Assembly (NCBI GenBank): GCA_963790435.1
Contig: CAWBOI010000001.1
Span: 1,984,001 to 2,048,000 of the forward strand
Direction: 5' to 3'
DNA: 64,000 nt
Source: Ilyomonas sp963790435
GTDB lineage: Bacteria; Bacteroidota; Bacteroidia; Chitinophagales; Chitinophagaceae
The translations under genes were made by a program, and so were the position numbers. Of this stretch, positions 39,178-48,316 are shown one piece after another. Within the stretch, counting starts at the first letter, position 1; the number at the start of each line of letters is the position of its first letter. The notes beneath the pieces are model-generated. The model had not been told where the DNA came from and made no database searches. It worked only from the letters and a program-made list of their open reading frames with translations.

Positions 39178-40284
39178 TCACCTCTCCTTCTTTACCAAAT
39201 CTACCTTCAGCGAAAAAATATGCGTGTACAAAGGATTGCTTTGATTGGCAAGATTGGTAAACGCATAATCAATGGTTACGTTACCCACATGAAAACCTGC
39301 ACCAATGCTGGGCTGGTAAATCCAAACCTTTTTTTGATTCAAGGTATCGCCATCTTTCAATGCCTGTTGAAAGTTTGAAATGCCTGCTCTTATAAAAACA
39401 AGGTTATGAATGTTCGCTTCCACACCAACCTTCGGGTCAATGCTAATGGGGCTTGAACTGATTACCGTGTTGCGCTTTCCATCAAATGTTACATCGAAAT
39501 TCGCTTCGGCAAGCAAATGAAATTGATCAGTAAATTCAAAATCATAAGCACCGCCCAACACCAATCGCGGTGCAGTGAGTTCTGTTGATTTTACCGGAAT
39601 CTCATTATCGGTTAAATACAACACTTGTTTTTGTTCATCGGTAAAACTAAACTTCCACGCATTGAACGTGGTAGTTACATCGCGTGCTGCCACACCTAAC
39701 CTCCAGTTGCCCGTGCGATACATCACACCAGCATCAAAGCCAAAACCCACCGCATTGGCAAACGAACCTACTTTTCGATAAATGATTTTGGCATTGCCAC
39801 CAAAGCTTAATTTCCTGTCATCCTCATCAATCACAGATTGTGCATACGATAACAAAAAAGCATAATCGGCAGAAGAAAAAGTGGTGATGTTATTGTAGTT
39901 TAAGCTACCATCGGGCTGCACCAAAAACAAAGTATTCGGTATATCATCCACACCAAAGCGAATGGCTGAAATGCCCAGCGTGCGTGGTTTTTCGCCACTG
40001 ATGGGGAAAGCAGCCGAAACAAAATCGTACTTGCCGATGCCCGAAAAATACTCGGCGTGCATGGCTGAAATGGTTGGGTAGTCTGTAACATTGGCAAGCC
40101 CTGCAGGATTCCAGTAACCGGCGTACGCATCTGACGCGGTAGCCACCGATGTGCTGCCCATACCCAGGCCGCGCGCACCAGCGCCAATGTTCAAAAATTC
40201 ATTGGAGTAAACACGGAATTGCGCAGCCGCACGCCCGGCAAACAAGCAGCCACACAGCATCAGAAGCAGCCATTGGTATCTCAT
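39178..40284 (-). CDS. PorV/PorQ-like outer-membrane barrel protein
   Basis: The protein has 368 residues from the ATG at 40284. A TTG three codons earlier is less likely. A signal peptide ends near GRAAAQ. The mature start FLNIGAGARGLGMGSTSVAT is the hallmark of PorV/PorQ proteins in the FadL-like barrel group, followed by DAYAGYWNPAGLA. The rest is regular amphipathic beta strands ending NPLYTHIFSLKVDLV. PorV-type proteins carry type IX substrates to the PorU sortase. Its position directly upstream of the PorU-like gene supports a dedicated pair. A -7-like TATCTTCG lies at 40300-40307 on the minus strand. Confidence 0.9.
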   Translation of the reverse strand: MRYQWLLLMLCGCLFAGRAAAQFRVYSNEFLNIGAGARGLGMGSTSVATASDAYAGYWNPAGLANVTDYPTISAMHAEYFSGIGKYDFVSAAFPISGEKPRTLGISAIRFGVDDIPNTLFLVQPDGSLNYNNITTFSSADYAFLLSYAQSVIDEDDRKLSFGGNAKIIYRKVGSFANAVGFGFDAGVMYRTGNWRLGVAARDVTTTFNAWKFSFTDEQKQVLYLTDNEIPVKSTELTAPRLVLGGAYDFEFTDQFHLLAEANFDVTFDGKRNTVISSSPISIDPKVGVEANIHNLVFIRAGISNFQQALKDGDTLNQKKVWIYQPSIGAGFHVGNVTIDYAFTNLANQSNPLYTHIFSLKVDLVKKER

Positions 40285-40361
40285 ATCAAACAATTAGAAC
40301 GAAGATAAGTATTGCTTATTTTGAGAGGTTTGTTTTTGCAGGAAATTTACTTGCGGGGTTT

Positions 40362-40448
40362 GAACCACAAAGGCACGGAGAACACAAAGGTTCACGAAGG
40401 ACAATAAAACTTCGTGCTACTTCTTTCCTTGGTGTCTTTGTGGTTCAA
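40362..40448. repeat. GAACCACAAAG palindromic repeat, copy 2
   Basis: GAACCACAAAGGCACGGAG at the left pairs with TTGGTGTCTTTGTGGTTC at the right, and the middle carries AACACAAAGGTTCACGAAGG. An exact GTTTGTTTTTGC lies 22 bases to its left (40328-40339). Confidence 0.78.
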
Positions 40449-40482
40449 AATTCATAATAATACCAACGGCTTCCTGCTCTTA

Positions 40483-41235
40483 TTATCCCTTAAACGTATA
40501 ATACGAATTTGCCTGCGCTGTGCAGGTAACCACTACATCGTTAATGCAAACATGCGGTGGCAAAGTAGCGCAATAGTAAACCACATTGGCAATATCTTCC
40601 GCTGTTAAAGGTTGATAGCCTTCGTAAACGGCGGCAGCTTTTTTATTGTCGCCTTTAAACCGCACATTGCTAAACTCTGTATCAGCCGCACCGGGATGCA
40701 CAGCCGTTACTTTTATTTTATGAGGCAATAAATCAATACGCTGCGCTTTGCTGATGGCTTCCACCGCCGACTTGGTGGCGCAATAAATATTGCCGTTTTG
40801 ATACACTTCTTTCGCTGCCGTTGAACCGATGTTAATGATGTGTCCTCCTTTTTGTTTTACCATAAAAGGAAGAACCGCTTTCGACACATACAACAAACCT
40901 TTTACGTTGGTGTCAATCATCGTTTCCCAATCGTCGAGCGAAGCCTCATCAAAGGGTTCTCTGCCTAAAGCAAGACCTGCATTATTCACCAACACATCAA
41001 TGGTTTTCCATTCATCGGGCAGCTTTTCTATCGTTGAAAAAACGGCTTCCTTATTTTGTACGTCAAATACTAATGGCAGCACTTTTACACCATGTTGTTC
41101 GGTGAGTTGTTTGTATAAATCCTGCAAGCGGTCGGCTCTTCTGCCGGTGATGATACAATTCCATTTTTGCGAAGCAAATGTTTGGGCAATGACTTCTCCA
41201 AATCCTGATGTTGCGCCGGTGATGAATATTGTCAT
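40483..41235 (-). CDS. short-chain dehydrogenase/reductase (YdfG-like)
   Basis: The protein has 250 residues and forms a classical SDR. The cofactor motif is ITGATSGFGEVIAQTF, with an Arg-rich RRADRL soon after that suggests NADP preference. NNAGLALG and the catalytic Ser in IINIGSTAAKEV are present, along with YCATK as the Tyr-x3-Lys pair. VHPGAADTEFSNVRFKGD near the C-terminus resembles the YdfG/serine-3-hydroxyacid dehydrogenase group. The substrate is probably a beta-hydroxy acid, but this is an inference from similarity alone. It lies 67 bases after the acyltransferase-like membrane gene in the same direction. Confidence 0.9.
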   Translation of the reverse strand: MTIFITGATSGFGEVIAQTFASQKWNCIITGRRADRLQDLYKQLTEQHGVKVLPLVFDVQNKEAVFSTIEKLPDEWKTIDVLVNNAGLALGREPFDEASLDDWETMIDTNVKGLLYVSKAVLPFMVKQKGGHIINIGSTAAKEVYQNGNIYCATKSAVEAISKAQRIDLLPHKIKVTAVHPGAADTEFSNVRFKGDNKKAAAVYEGYQPLTAEDIANVVYYCATLPPHVCINDVVVTCTAQANSYYTFKG

Positions 41236-41302
41236 AGGTTAATGTAGAAATAAATATGGATGAAAACAAAACTATCATTTGCAATTTGTAAACCAGCCAT
41301 CA

Positions 41303-42442
41303 TTACACCCGCACATAAATCTTTCTTTTGTTCAACCAATAGCCCACACTCCAGCATAGGAGCATATAACAAACAGCTTGTAATAACGAGCCGATGTAAG
41401 GTGTAAAATAAGTAAAGAAGTGCTGGAACAACCAACCATATAACGAAACATGCGGTTGTGGTTGTATCATGAACATCACCGTTACCAACAGTTCAGACAG
41501 CAAATAAATAAAGAGCGGATTTCTGCCAAACACCTGAAAAAAGTGAGTGCCTTTTTGAACACCGCGAAAGTCAACAATGTAAATGATGAACGACAAAATC
41601 ATGCAATCCAAAGCCACTGTGTGAAGAACAAACGGGCTTGTCCATAATTTTTTATTGATAGGAAAAACGTAGTTCCAGAAGTGTGCAATAACGAGCAAAA
41701 CAAAACCAGTCAGCAGCAGTTGCGTTACCCCTTCGTACGTGTTTCCTTTGCGGCGAATGAATTGCCCTACCACATAACCAGCCACTATATTTCCGATGGA
41801 AGGAAAGGTGCTCAACAAGCCTTCCGGATCGAACGGAAAGCCTTCGCCCATGTATAAGTGATCCGTGCCGATGAGCCAGATATCCAATTTTAAAACAGCA
41901 TTGTTATGAATGCTGTACGGGTCGCCGGCATCGCCAAAATAAAACATCACAATCCAGTACAAAACCAAAATGATGCAAGTGATGATAACAGTAGTTCTTG
42001 TTTTAAAAAAATACAACATCAGCGAAGCAAAACAATAGGCTAATGCAATGCGCTGCAACACGCCAAACACACGGGTATGAGAAAATGGGTTCAATACCAA
42101 ATGTCCTGTTGCATCCGCATGAAAAAACGGAAACCAGTACATTAAAAAGCCAAGTAAAAAAATAAGAATCGTACGCTTGAAAATCTTACCCAGCACATAT
42201 CCGGTTGATTTATCCTGCCATTTTACCATTACAAAACTCATTGCATTACCAACCGCAAACATAAAGGAAGGAAATACCAGATCAGTGGGCGTAAAGCCAT
42301 TCCATGCAGCATGTTGCAAAGGTGCGAATGTGGTAGCACCATTACCGGCTGTGTTCACAATAATCATGAAGCAAATAGTAAGTCCGCGAAACACATCAAG
42401 CGCAATAAATCGTTGTTGTGGAGCGGTTGTAATGGCAGCCAT
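41303..42442 (-). CDS. HGSNAT-like acyltransferase membrane protein (DUF5009/YeiB-like)
   Basis: The protein has 379 residues and about ten hydrophobic segments. The N-terminus QQRFIALDVFRGLTICFMII and the loop AAWNGFTPTDLVFPSFMFAV are the signature of the heparan-alpha-glucosaminide N-acetyltransferase group. Members move acetyl groups across the membrane onto sugars, but the bacterial substrates are mostly undetermined. No glycan genes are adjacent, so the role here is open. It is followed closely by the SDR gene and preceded by a repeat (42562-42651). Confidence 0.85.
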   Translation of the reverse strand: MAAITTAPQQRFIALDVFRGLTICFMIIVNTAGNGATTFAPLQHAAWNGFTPTDLVFPSFMFAVGNAMSFVMVKWQDKSTGYVLGKIFKRTILIFLLGFLMYWFPFFHADATGHLVLNPFSHTRVFGVLQRIALAYCFASLMLYFFKTRTTVIITCIILVLYWIVMFYFGDAGDPYSIHNNAVLKLDIWLIGTDHLYMGEGFPFDPEGLLSTFPSIGNIVAGYVVGQFIRRKGNTYEGVTQLLLTGFVLLVIAHFWNYVFPINKKLWTSPFVLHTVALDCMILSFIIYIVDFRGVQKGTHFFQVFGRNPLFIYLLSELLVTVMFMIQPQPHVSLYGWLFQHFFTYFTPYIGSLLQAVCYMLLCWSVGYWLNKRKIYVRV

Positions 42443-42561
42443 ACAGTATAAAATTGAAGAACCAAAGTAACGGAAAGGCTTTAGGTTATTGGAAAAGAAG
42501 GAGAATATTTTTTGTCAAAACAAAAAGCCTCCGTTTCCAGAAGCTTTTAAGAAAATACTTT

Positions 42562-42651
42562 GAGCCACAAAGGCACGAAGCACACCAAGGAGCACGAAAT
42601 TTTCTTTTATAATTCTTTGTGCATCTTCTTTCCTTAGTGCCTTCGTGGTTC
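42562..42651. repeat. GAACCACAAAG palindromic repeat, copy 3
   Basis: GAGCCACAAAGGCACGAAG at the left pairs with TTAGTGCCTTCGTGGTTC at the right. It is about 90 bp, like the copies at 28535 and 40362. It abuts the stop of the acyl-CoA dehydrogenase gene and may shape its transcript end. Confidence 0.78.
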
Positions 42652-42658
42652 AAAACAA

Positions 42659-44452
42659 TCAAAAGCAATACTTATTCTCTTCAATCATCTTATCAGCAAT
42701 TCTTCTTCTTGCATCTTTAGTGTTAAATGGTTCTACCTTGGTAAAGCGTTTTAAGCCAATGTGCATCATGCGCAGTTCATCGCCTTCGGCAAAACTGTTG
42801 ATGGCATCTTTACCCGCTTTATTGATGCGTTCAGCAGCATCATACAAAAACGTATGAACAATGTCTGCCTGCAACGATACAGCTGCTTCACCTTTTGTTT
42901 CAGCAAGTTTCATTAAACGCAGCAAAGCACTTTCTGCTATGTAGGTTTCAATGGTCATGTCAGCAATGTTCATCAGCACTTCCTGCTCTTTATCGAGCTT
43001 CATCATCAGCTTTTGCACCGCAGCACCTGCTACTAACAAAATGGCTTTTTTAAAGTTGTTGATGTTCTTCTTTTCTTTTGCGAATGGAGCTTCATCTTCA
43101 TTGCCAAAATCAGGAATGCTCATCAGTTCTTTCGATACATTGGTAGCCGCAGTAAGCAAATCCAGCTTGCCTTTCATGGCGCGTTTTAAAGTCATGTCAA
43201 CAATCAGCAAACGGTTGATTTCGTTGGTGCCTTCAAAAATGCGGTTGATGCGGCTATCGCGGTAAGCACGACTGATGATATACTCTGCACTAAAACCATT
43301 GCCACCATGAATCTGCACACCTTCGTCTACACAAAAATCAAGCGATTCTGAACCGAACACTTTTAAAATAGCACATTCAATCGCATACTCTTCTGCAGCA
43401 CCCAGCAAGGCTTTGCTGAAAGGCATTCCTTCTTTTAGCAGTTCCTGCTCTTTATCATCAATCCATTTGGCGGCACGATACACACCCGACTGAGACACCC
43501 AGCTTAAAATTGCCATCTCTGCCAGCTTGTGTTTGATGGCGCCAAAGCGTGAAATGGAAATTTTAAATTGCTCTCGGGCTTTGGCATATTGCACCGACAT
43601 TGTTGTTGTGTTTTGAGCAGCACTCATAACGCCCGCGCCCAACTTTAAACGACCAATGTTTAAAATGTTGAAGGCAATAATATGGCCTCGGCCAATTTCA
43701 CCCAATACATTGTTAACAGGCACTTTGCAATCCTGGAAATACAGCTGCACCGTTGATGAACCTTTGAGGCCCATCTTGTGCTCTTCGGGTCCGTTGGTAA
43801 AGCCTTCATAGCCGCGCTCTACAATAAACGCAGTGAATTTATCGCCATCAATCTTGGCAAAAACAACAAACACATCGGCAAAGCCGCCATTGGTAATCCA
43901 GCATTTTTGTCCGTTCAAAATATAGTGCTTCCCATCATCGCTTAGCTTCGCCGTTGTTTTTGCGCCTAAAGCGTCGCTTCCGCTGTTGGGCTCGGTAAGT
44001 GCATAAGCACCAATCATTTCACCGGTGGCGAGCCTGGTAACATAGTTTTGTTTTTGTGCTTCGGTGCCGAAATATACAATGGGCAAAGTGCCAATGCCAG
44101 TGTGCGCCGAAAAAGCAACGCTAAAAGAAAAACCACCGCCCAGGGCTTCGTTAACAATGGTTGCGGTTACAAAGTCTTTTCCCAGACCACCGTATTCTTC
44201 CGGTATCGAAATGCCGAGCAAACCTTGTTCGCCAGCCTTTTCTAAAATGCTGCGCATCAAGCCGGGTTCCATGTCATCAATCCGTTCAATGTTTGGAAAT
44301 ATTTCAGCAGATAAAAACTGCGTACACATGTCTTTTATCATGATCTGCTCTTCGGTAAAATCCTCAGCAATGAATGTTTCAAAGGGTTGTGATTCTTTCA
44401 GCAACCATTCGGCTCCTTTTATTGAACTGGCTTGTGCGATGTCAGTATTCAT
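42659..44452 (-). CDS. acyl-CoA dehydrogenase (long form)
   Basis: The protein has 597 residues. The first 410 form the acyl-CoA dehydrogenase fold: GLLGISIPEEYGGLGKDF, YALTEPNSGSDALGAKTTA for FAD and substrate, and CWITNGGFADVFVVFAK. The catalytic base is the Glu of INRIFEGTNEINRLL. An extra helical C-terminal domain of about 180 residues follows, as in very-long-chain and ACAD9-like enzymes. It should oxidise medium or long acyl-CoA in beta-oxidation, passing electrons to ETF. It is a single gene. GTTTGTTTTTAC and CCAAAAACAAAC lie just upstream at 44486 and 44524. Confidence 0.95.
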   Translation of the reverse strand: MNTDIAQASSIKGAEWLLKESQPFETFIAEDFTEEQIMIKDMCTQFLSAEIFPNIERIDDMEPGLMRSILEKAGEQGLLGISIPEEYGGLGKDFVTATIVNEALGGGFSFSVAFSAHTGIGTLPIVYFGTEAQKQNYVTRLATGEMIGAYALTEPNSGSDALGAKTTAKLSDDGKHYILNGQKCWITNGGFADVFVVFAKIDGDKFTAFIVERGYEGFTNGPEEHKMGLKGSSTVQLYFQDCKVPVNNVLGEIGRGHIIAFNILNIGRLKLGAGVMSAAQNTTTMSVQYAKAREQFKISISRFGAIKHKLAEMAILSWVSQSGVYRAAKWIDDKEQELLKEGMPFSKALLGAAEEYAIECAILKVFGSESLDFCVDEGVQIHGGNGFSAEYIISRAYRDSRINRIFEGTNEINRLLIVDMTLKRAMKGKLDLLTAATNVSKELMSIPDFGNEDEAPFAKEKKNINNFKKAILLVAGAAVQKLMMKLDKEQEVLMNIADMTIETYIAESALLRLMKLAETKGEAAVSLQADIVHTFLYDAAERINKAGKDAINSFAEGDELRMMHIGLKRFTKVEPFNTKDARRRIADKMIEENKYCF

Positions 44453-44629
44453 ATCATTAATTTATGTTTTGATAGAAAGAATAGGGTTTGTTTTTACCAG
44501 AAAAAATAATAAGTAAAATATGCCCAAAAACAAACGTTAGTTTTCAAAGATAAAGTTCTCTTCATTTAAAAAAATCAATCCTATAATTTTAATAAATCCT
44601 TACTGTTATATCTGTTTAAAAATTGTTAT

Positions 44630-44660
44630 CGTCATTCCGCAAGACTTGTTCTGATTCATT
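44630..44660. repeat. stub of the 215-bp element (end only)
   Basis: CGTCATTCCGCAAGACTTG matches the first 13 bases of the four full copies and then diverges. No right half follows. It ends at the 3' end of the PPTase gene, so it may be a truncated copy or a solo end. Confidence 0.55.
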
Positions 44661-45301
44661 CAGGCAACCGTCCAAACCAAACTACTATTTTCAAACAACA
44701 TCCATTGCAAGAGGAGTTTGGTTTTGCCCCATTTTTGGACAAAATCAACGCTCATTGTTTCGCTTTCTATATTCATGTTTGTGATGATGATGTTTTGTTT
44801 GAAATCAATCTTACCTTTTCCCCACCATTTATAAACGGCTTCTTTCGCACACCAGCACAAAGTGTACAATTGATGATGCAAAAACAAGAGTTTCATATTT
44901 TGCTTCAAAGCTGTTGATGTATGCCTGCTCATCCTCGCTTAGAAATTTATCTTTTACTCTTTTGGTTTTATCCGAAAATAGCTCAACATCAATCCCACAG
45001 GCATTTTCAGAGCTAATGATAACGGCTGCATAATCGCCGCAATGTGAAATGGAAAACTGATATTGACCAGATGACAGATAAGGCTTTCCGCGCTCGTTTA
45101 GAAGCAAATCATCGTAAGGAAAATTGAGGAAATCAAAAACGATAACAAATATCTTCCTGCAAGATGTTGAAGTCGTTTATGCGGATGATGAATTGCTTGT
45201 TGCAGGTTTATTTTTTTTATAAAAAAATCTTCCTCTTCTTCTATCTTCCACAGAGCCAGTTGCGTAGTACTATTGATATGTTTTTGAAAAAGAAGCGGCA
45301 A
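44660..45301 (-). CDS. 4'-phosphopantetheinyl transferase, Sfp type (two frameshifts)
   Basis: Three overlapping frames join into one protein of about 213 residues. The core QFSISHCGDYAAVIISS, then CGIDVELF with the metal-binding acidic pair, then LCWCAKEAVYKWWGKG, is the Sfp/AcpT signature. Frame breaks lie at a five-base A run near 45135-45139 (one base short) and at another five-base A run near 44880-44884 (one base long). Both are typical homopolymer errors. The enzyme attaches phosphopantetheine to acyl carrier or peptidyl carrier proteins. No carrier or synthase gene is in the window. Confidence 0.82.
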
Positions 45302-45357
45302 AAGAATTTGATGTTTGATTTGCCAGATTTACAATTTATTTGCAGAAACAGAGCCAC

Positions 45358-45894
45358 ATGATTTTATCAGACAAACGCATACTGGAAGAGATACAAAAAG
45401 GCACTATAAAAATTGAACCTTACGACCGCGAATGCCTGGGCAGCAACAGCTATGACGTGCATTTGGGCAAGTGGCTGGCTACTTATCGCGAACATATCTT
45501 AGATGCAAAAAAGCACAACGAAATTGAATACTTCGAAATACCCGATGAAGGCTTTGTTTTGTATCCGCACATTTTTTATTTGGGCTCAACCATGGAATAT
45601 ACTGAAACAATGGAGCATGTTCCTTTTCTTGAAGGCAAATCTTCCACAGGCCGCCTGGGTATTGACATTCATGCAACCGCAGGCAAAGGCGATGTTGGTT
45701 TCTGCGGTTACTGGACGCTTGAAATTTCGGTGAAGCAGCCTGTTCGTATTTACAAAGGAATGCCTATTGGTCAGTTAATATATTTTCCGGTTGATGGTGA
45801 AATTGAAGTAAAATACAACGAAAAAAAATCGGCAAAATACAGCCAGCAAATGGGCAAACCTGTTGAAAGCATGATGTGGAAAAACAAGTTTTAA
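45358..45894 (+). CDS. dcd: dCTP deaminase
   Basis: The protein has 178 residues from the ATG at 45358 (MILSDKRILEEIQKG). A TTG six codons upstream is rejected. The motif FLEGKSSTGRLGIDIHATAG carries the active-site residues, and GFCGYWTLEI follows. The enzyme deaminates dCTP to dUTP for dTMP synthesis, fitting the other nucleotide genes here (nrdBA, pyrD). Its stop overlaps by four bases with the converging iron-permease-like gene. TTTATTTG upstream is one mismatch from TAnnTTTG. Confidence 0.93.
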   Translation: MILSDKRILEEIQKGTIKIEPYDRECLGSNSYDVHLGKWLATYREHILDAKKHNEIEYFEIPDEGFVLYPHIFYLGSTMEYTETMEHVPFLEGKSSTGRLGIDIHATAGKGDVGFCGYWTLEISVKQPVRIYKGMPIGQLIYFPVDGEIEVKYNEKKSAKYSQQMGKPVESMMWKNKF

Positions 45895-46352
45895 TGTACC
45901 CTTTCTTTTTTCTTTTCTTCATCATTTTCTTCCGCATCTTCAATAGAGTGCGAGGCTTGTATATCTTTTTCGAGCTTTGCTTTTTCTGAAAGAATGCCGT
46001 AAAACCTTTTTAGCGTTTCTAATTCCTGCCCGGTTAAATCTTCAGAAGAAATCAAACGGTTGCTGGCTCCTTTTGCCGAAGCAATCAGTTCATTCAACTT
46101 TAAATGCAAAGCAGTCATGTCTTTATTTGCCGATTGCTGAATAACAAATACCATTAAAAAAGTGATGATGGTTGTACCTGTATTAATTACCAGTTGCCAG
46201 TTTTCGGAATAATGAAAAATAGGACCCGTAGCTCCCCAAATTAACACCGTTGCGAACGCAATGATAAAAGCTGCGGGGCTACCGCTGATTTTCGTAATTT
46301 TTGTACTAAACTTTTCAAACCAGCAGGCAAAGGCACTTTGTTTTGTTTCCAT
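45891..46352 (-). CDS. low-affinity iron permease family protein
   Basis: The protein has 153 residues with two membrane segments (AAFIIAFATVLIWGATGPIF and LVINTGTTIITFLMVFVIQQ), then a cytosolic helical tail rich in Glu and Lys. ASNRLISSEDLTGQELETLK and the FVIQQSANKDMTALHLKLNE motif match the small bacterial members of the Fet4-like family. Transport activity in these short proteins is not proven. It converges with dcd, with overlapping stops. Its ATG at 46352 is 70 bases from the divergent pyrD. Confidence 0.85.
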   Translation of the reverse strand: METKQSAFACWFEKFSTKITKISGSPAAFIIAFATVLIWGATGPIFHYSENWQLVINTGTTIITFLMVFVIQQSANKDMTALHLKLNELIASAKGASNRLISSEDLTGQELETLKRFYGILSEKAKLEKDIQASHSIEDAEENDEEKKKERVH

Positions 46353-46422
46353 AATGTTTATTTGATGAATGAATAACTAACATACTGCAATTTGCATAAT
46401 ATAACGAAACGGTTTACCAACA

Positions 46423-47469
46423 ATGTATAAACATTTACGAACGCTTTTCTTTTTGTTAGATGCCGAGCGGGCGCATTATACTGCCATGAACGGGTTGAAG
46501 TTTTTACCAGGCGCAAAAACAATAGCAAAGAGTTTATTTCAATATAAAAACTCATCATTAATCAAAACCGCTTTTGGTCTTTCTTTTCAAAATCCGGTTG
46601 GATTAGGTGCAGGCTTCGATAAAAACGCAATGTATCTGGAAGAGTTGTCCTCATTGGGTTTTGGCTTCGTAGAAGTAGGAACCGTAACGCCATTGCCGCA
46701 GCCCGGAAATGATAAGCCAAGATTGTTTCGTTTGCCCAAAGACAAAGCATTAATCAATCGCATGGGCTTTAATAACGATGGAGCAGAAGCTATAAAAAAA
46801 CGATTGATAGAATGGAAAAGCTCGCAACTTAAAGCTCAAAACTCGCAGCTTATCGTTGGTTGTAATATCGGCAAAAACAAACTTACTGCGAATGAAGATG
46901 CTTATAAAGATTACAACATTGGCTTTACCAAATTGAATGATTGTGCTGATTATTTTGTGGTGAATGTAAGCAGCCCGAACACGCCGGGATTGCGTGCTTT
47001 GCAGGATAAAGATGCGCTGTATAAAATACTTTCGGAATTGCAAAACATCAATTGGGGTTTGAAAGAAAAAAAGCCCTTATTATTAAAGATTGCGCCCGAC
47101 CTTATGCAACCGCAATTGGAAGATATTGTTGCTTTGATTGATGAAACAAAATTGGATGGCATTGTGGCAACCAACACCACCATCAGCCGTGAAGGTTTAC
47201 ATACATCGCAGCAATTAATCAGCAACATTGGTGCGGGTGGATTAAGTGGCAAACCGCTGCAACAATGTTCCACCGATGTACTTTTGTTTTTGCACAAAAA
47301 TCTTCCTTCCACCATTCCCATCATTGCAAGTGGTGGTATTTTTAATGGAAGAGATGCAAAAGAAAAATTAGATGCCGGAGCCGCACTGGTTCAGGTTTGG
47401 ACAGGTTTTATTTATGAAGGTCCATCTATCGTAAAAAACATTTGTAAGCATCTTGGAGAAGATGAATAA
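46423..47469 (+). CDS. pyrD: dihydroorotate dehydrogenase (quinone), class 2
   Basis: The protein has 348 residues and forms a class 2 enzyme with an N-terminal membrane-associating helix pair. Flavin and substrate motifs are intact: FQNPVGLGAGFDKNA, EVGTVTPLPQPGN, NRMGFNNDG, VVNVSSPNTPGLR with the catalytic serine, NTTISREG, and GAALVQVWTGFIYEGP. It oxidises dihydroorotate to orotate at the membrane and feeds electrons to the quinone pool. The GKNK segment is encoded by an exact GCAAAAACAAAC word (46871-46882). It is a single gene. Confidence 0.96.
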   Translation: MYKHLRTLFFLLDAERAHYTAMNGLKFLPGAKTIAKSLFQYKNSSLIKTAFGLSFQNPVGLGAGFDKNAMYLEELSSLGFGFVEVGTVTPLPQPGNDKPRLFRLPKDKALINRMGFNNDGAEAIKKRLIEWKSSQLKAQNSQLIVGCNIGKNKLTANEDAYKDYNIGFTKLNDCADYFVVNVSSPNTPGLRALQDKDALYKILSELQNINWGLKEKKPLLLKIAPDLMQPQLEDIVALIDETKLDGIVATNTTISREGLHTSQQLISNIGAGGLSGKPLQQCSTDVLLFLHKNLPSTIPIIASGGIFNGRDAKEKLDAGAALVQVWTGFIYEGPSIVKNICKHLGEDE

Positions 47470-47515
47470 GACGCCTTTGAATAGCTAATATATTTGCAAA
47501 AATCAAACATCCCTC

Positions 47516-48289
47516 ATGCATGATTTGTTCTCCGCCGAAAGCATCGTTTCGTTTTTTGTTTTAGTGATTTTAGAAATTGTTCTGGGTATTGACAATGTTA
47601 TTTTTGTAAGCATCATTATTGGCCGGGTTGAAAAATCAATGCAAAAAAGAGCACGTATTATTTGGATGATTGCAGGCATGATTGTTCGTTCATTATTATT
47701 GTTAGCATTGAGTTGGTTGCTGGCCCAGAAAGGCAAGTACATCATTCCCGAAAGCTGGTTTGGCAAAGGGTTCGACCTTGCCAGTCTTGTGATGATTGGC
47801 GGCGGTTTGTTCCTCATTTACAAAACGGTAATCGAAATTCATCACAAGCTCGAAGGCAAAGATGAACATGCCGAAGGCGCAGGAAAGCAACTCCATTTTG
47901 GTAATGCTGTGGTGCAAATTATTTTAATTGATACCGTATTTAGTTTTGATAGTATTATCACAGCTGGCGGCACGGCAAAGCATGTTGAAATTATGATTGC
48001 TGCCGTTATCATTGCTATGATTATTATGTTTTTGTTTTCGCCTAAAATTGCATCGTTTATTGAAGCGCATCCCACCATTAAAATGCTGGCATTATCGTTC
48101 TTGGTGATGATTGGTTTTATCCTTTTGGTGGAAGGCTTTGACAGTGAAGCAGCAGAAGCGTTACACTTAAAAAATTATGTGTATTTCGCGATGGCGTTTT
48201 CGTTTTTTGTTGAATTATTAAACATGCGGATACGAAAGAAAGGCGCGCCGCCGGTTCATCTTCGCGACACAGGAAAAGATAGTTTTTAA
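47516..48289 (+). CDS. TerC family integral membrane protein
   Basis: The protein has 257 residues and about seven membrane segments. The signature VLGIDNVIFVSIIIGR in the first helices and the paired DTVFSFDSIITAGG in the middle are the two acidic repeats of TerC/Alx proteins. These are thought to move metal ions, mainly manganese, outward. A charged loop with EGKDEHAEGAGKQ separates the halves. It starts 46 bases after pyrD and is followed within 30 bases by a small lipoprotein gene, which could be in the same transcript. Confidence 0.92.
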   Translation: MHDLFSAESIVSFFVLVILEIVLGIDNVIFVSIIIGRVEKSMQKRARIIWMIAGMIVRSLLLLALSWLLAQKGKYIIPESWFGKGFDLASLVMIGGGLFLIYKTVIEIHHKLEGKDEHAEGAGKQLHFGNAVVQIILIDTVFSFDSIITAGGTAKHVEIMIAAVIIAMIIMFLFSPKIASFIEAHPTIKMLALSFLVMIGFILLVEGFDSEAAEALHLKNYVYFAMAFSFFVELLNMRIRKKGAPPVHLRDTGKDSF

Positions 48290-48316
48290 ATTGTATCATT
48301 TTATAAATGGAACCAC

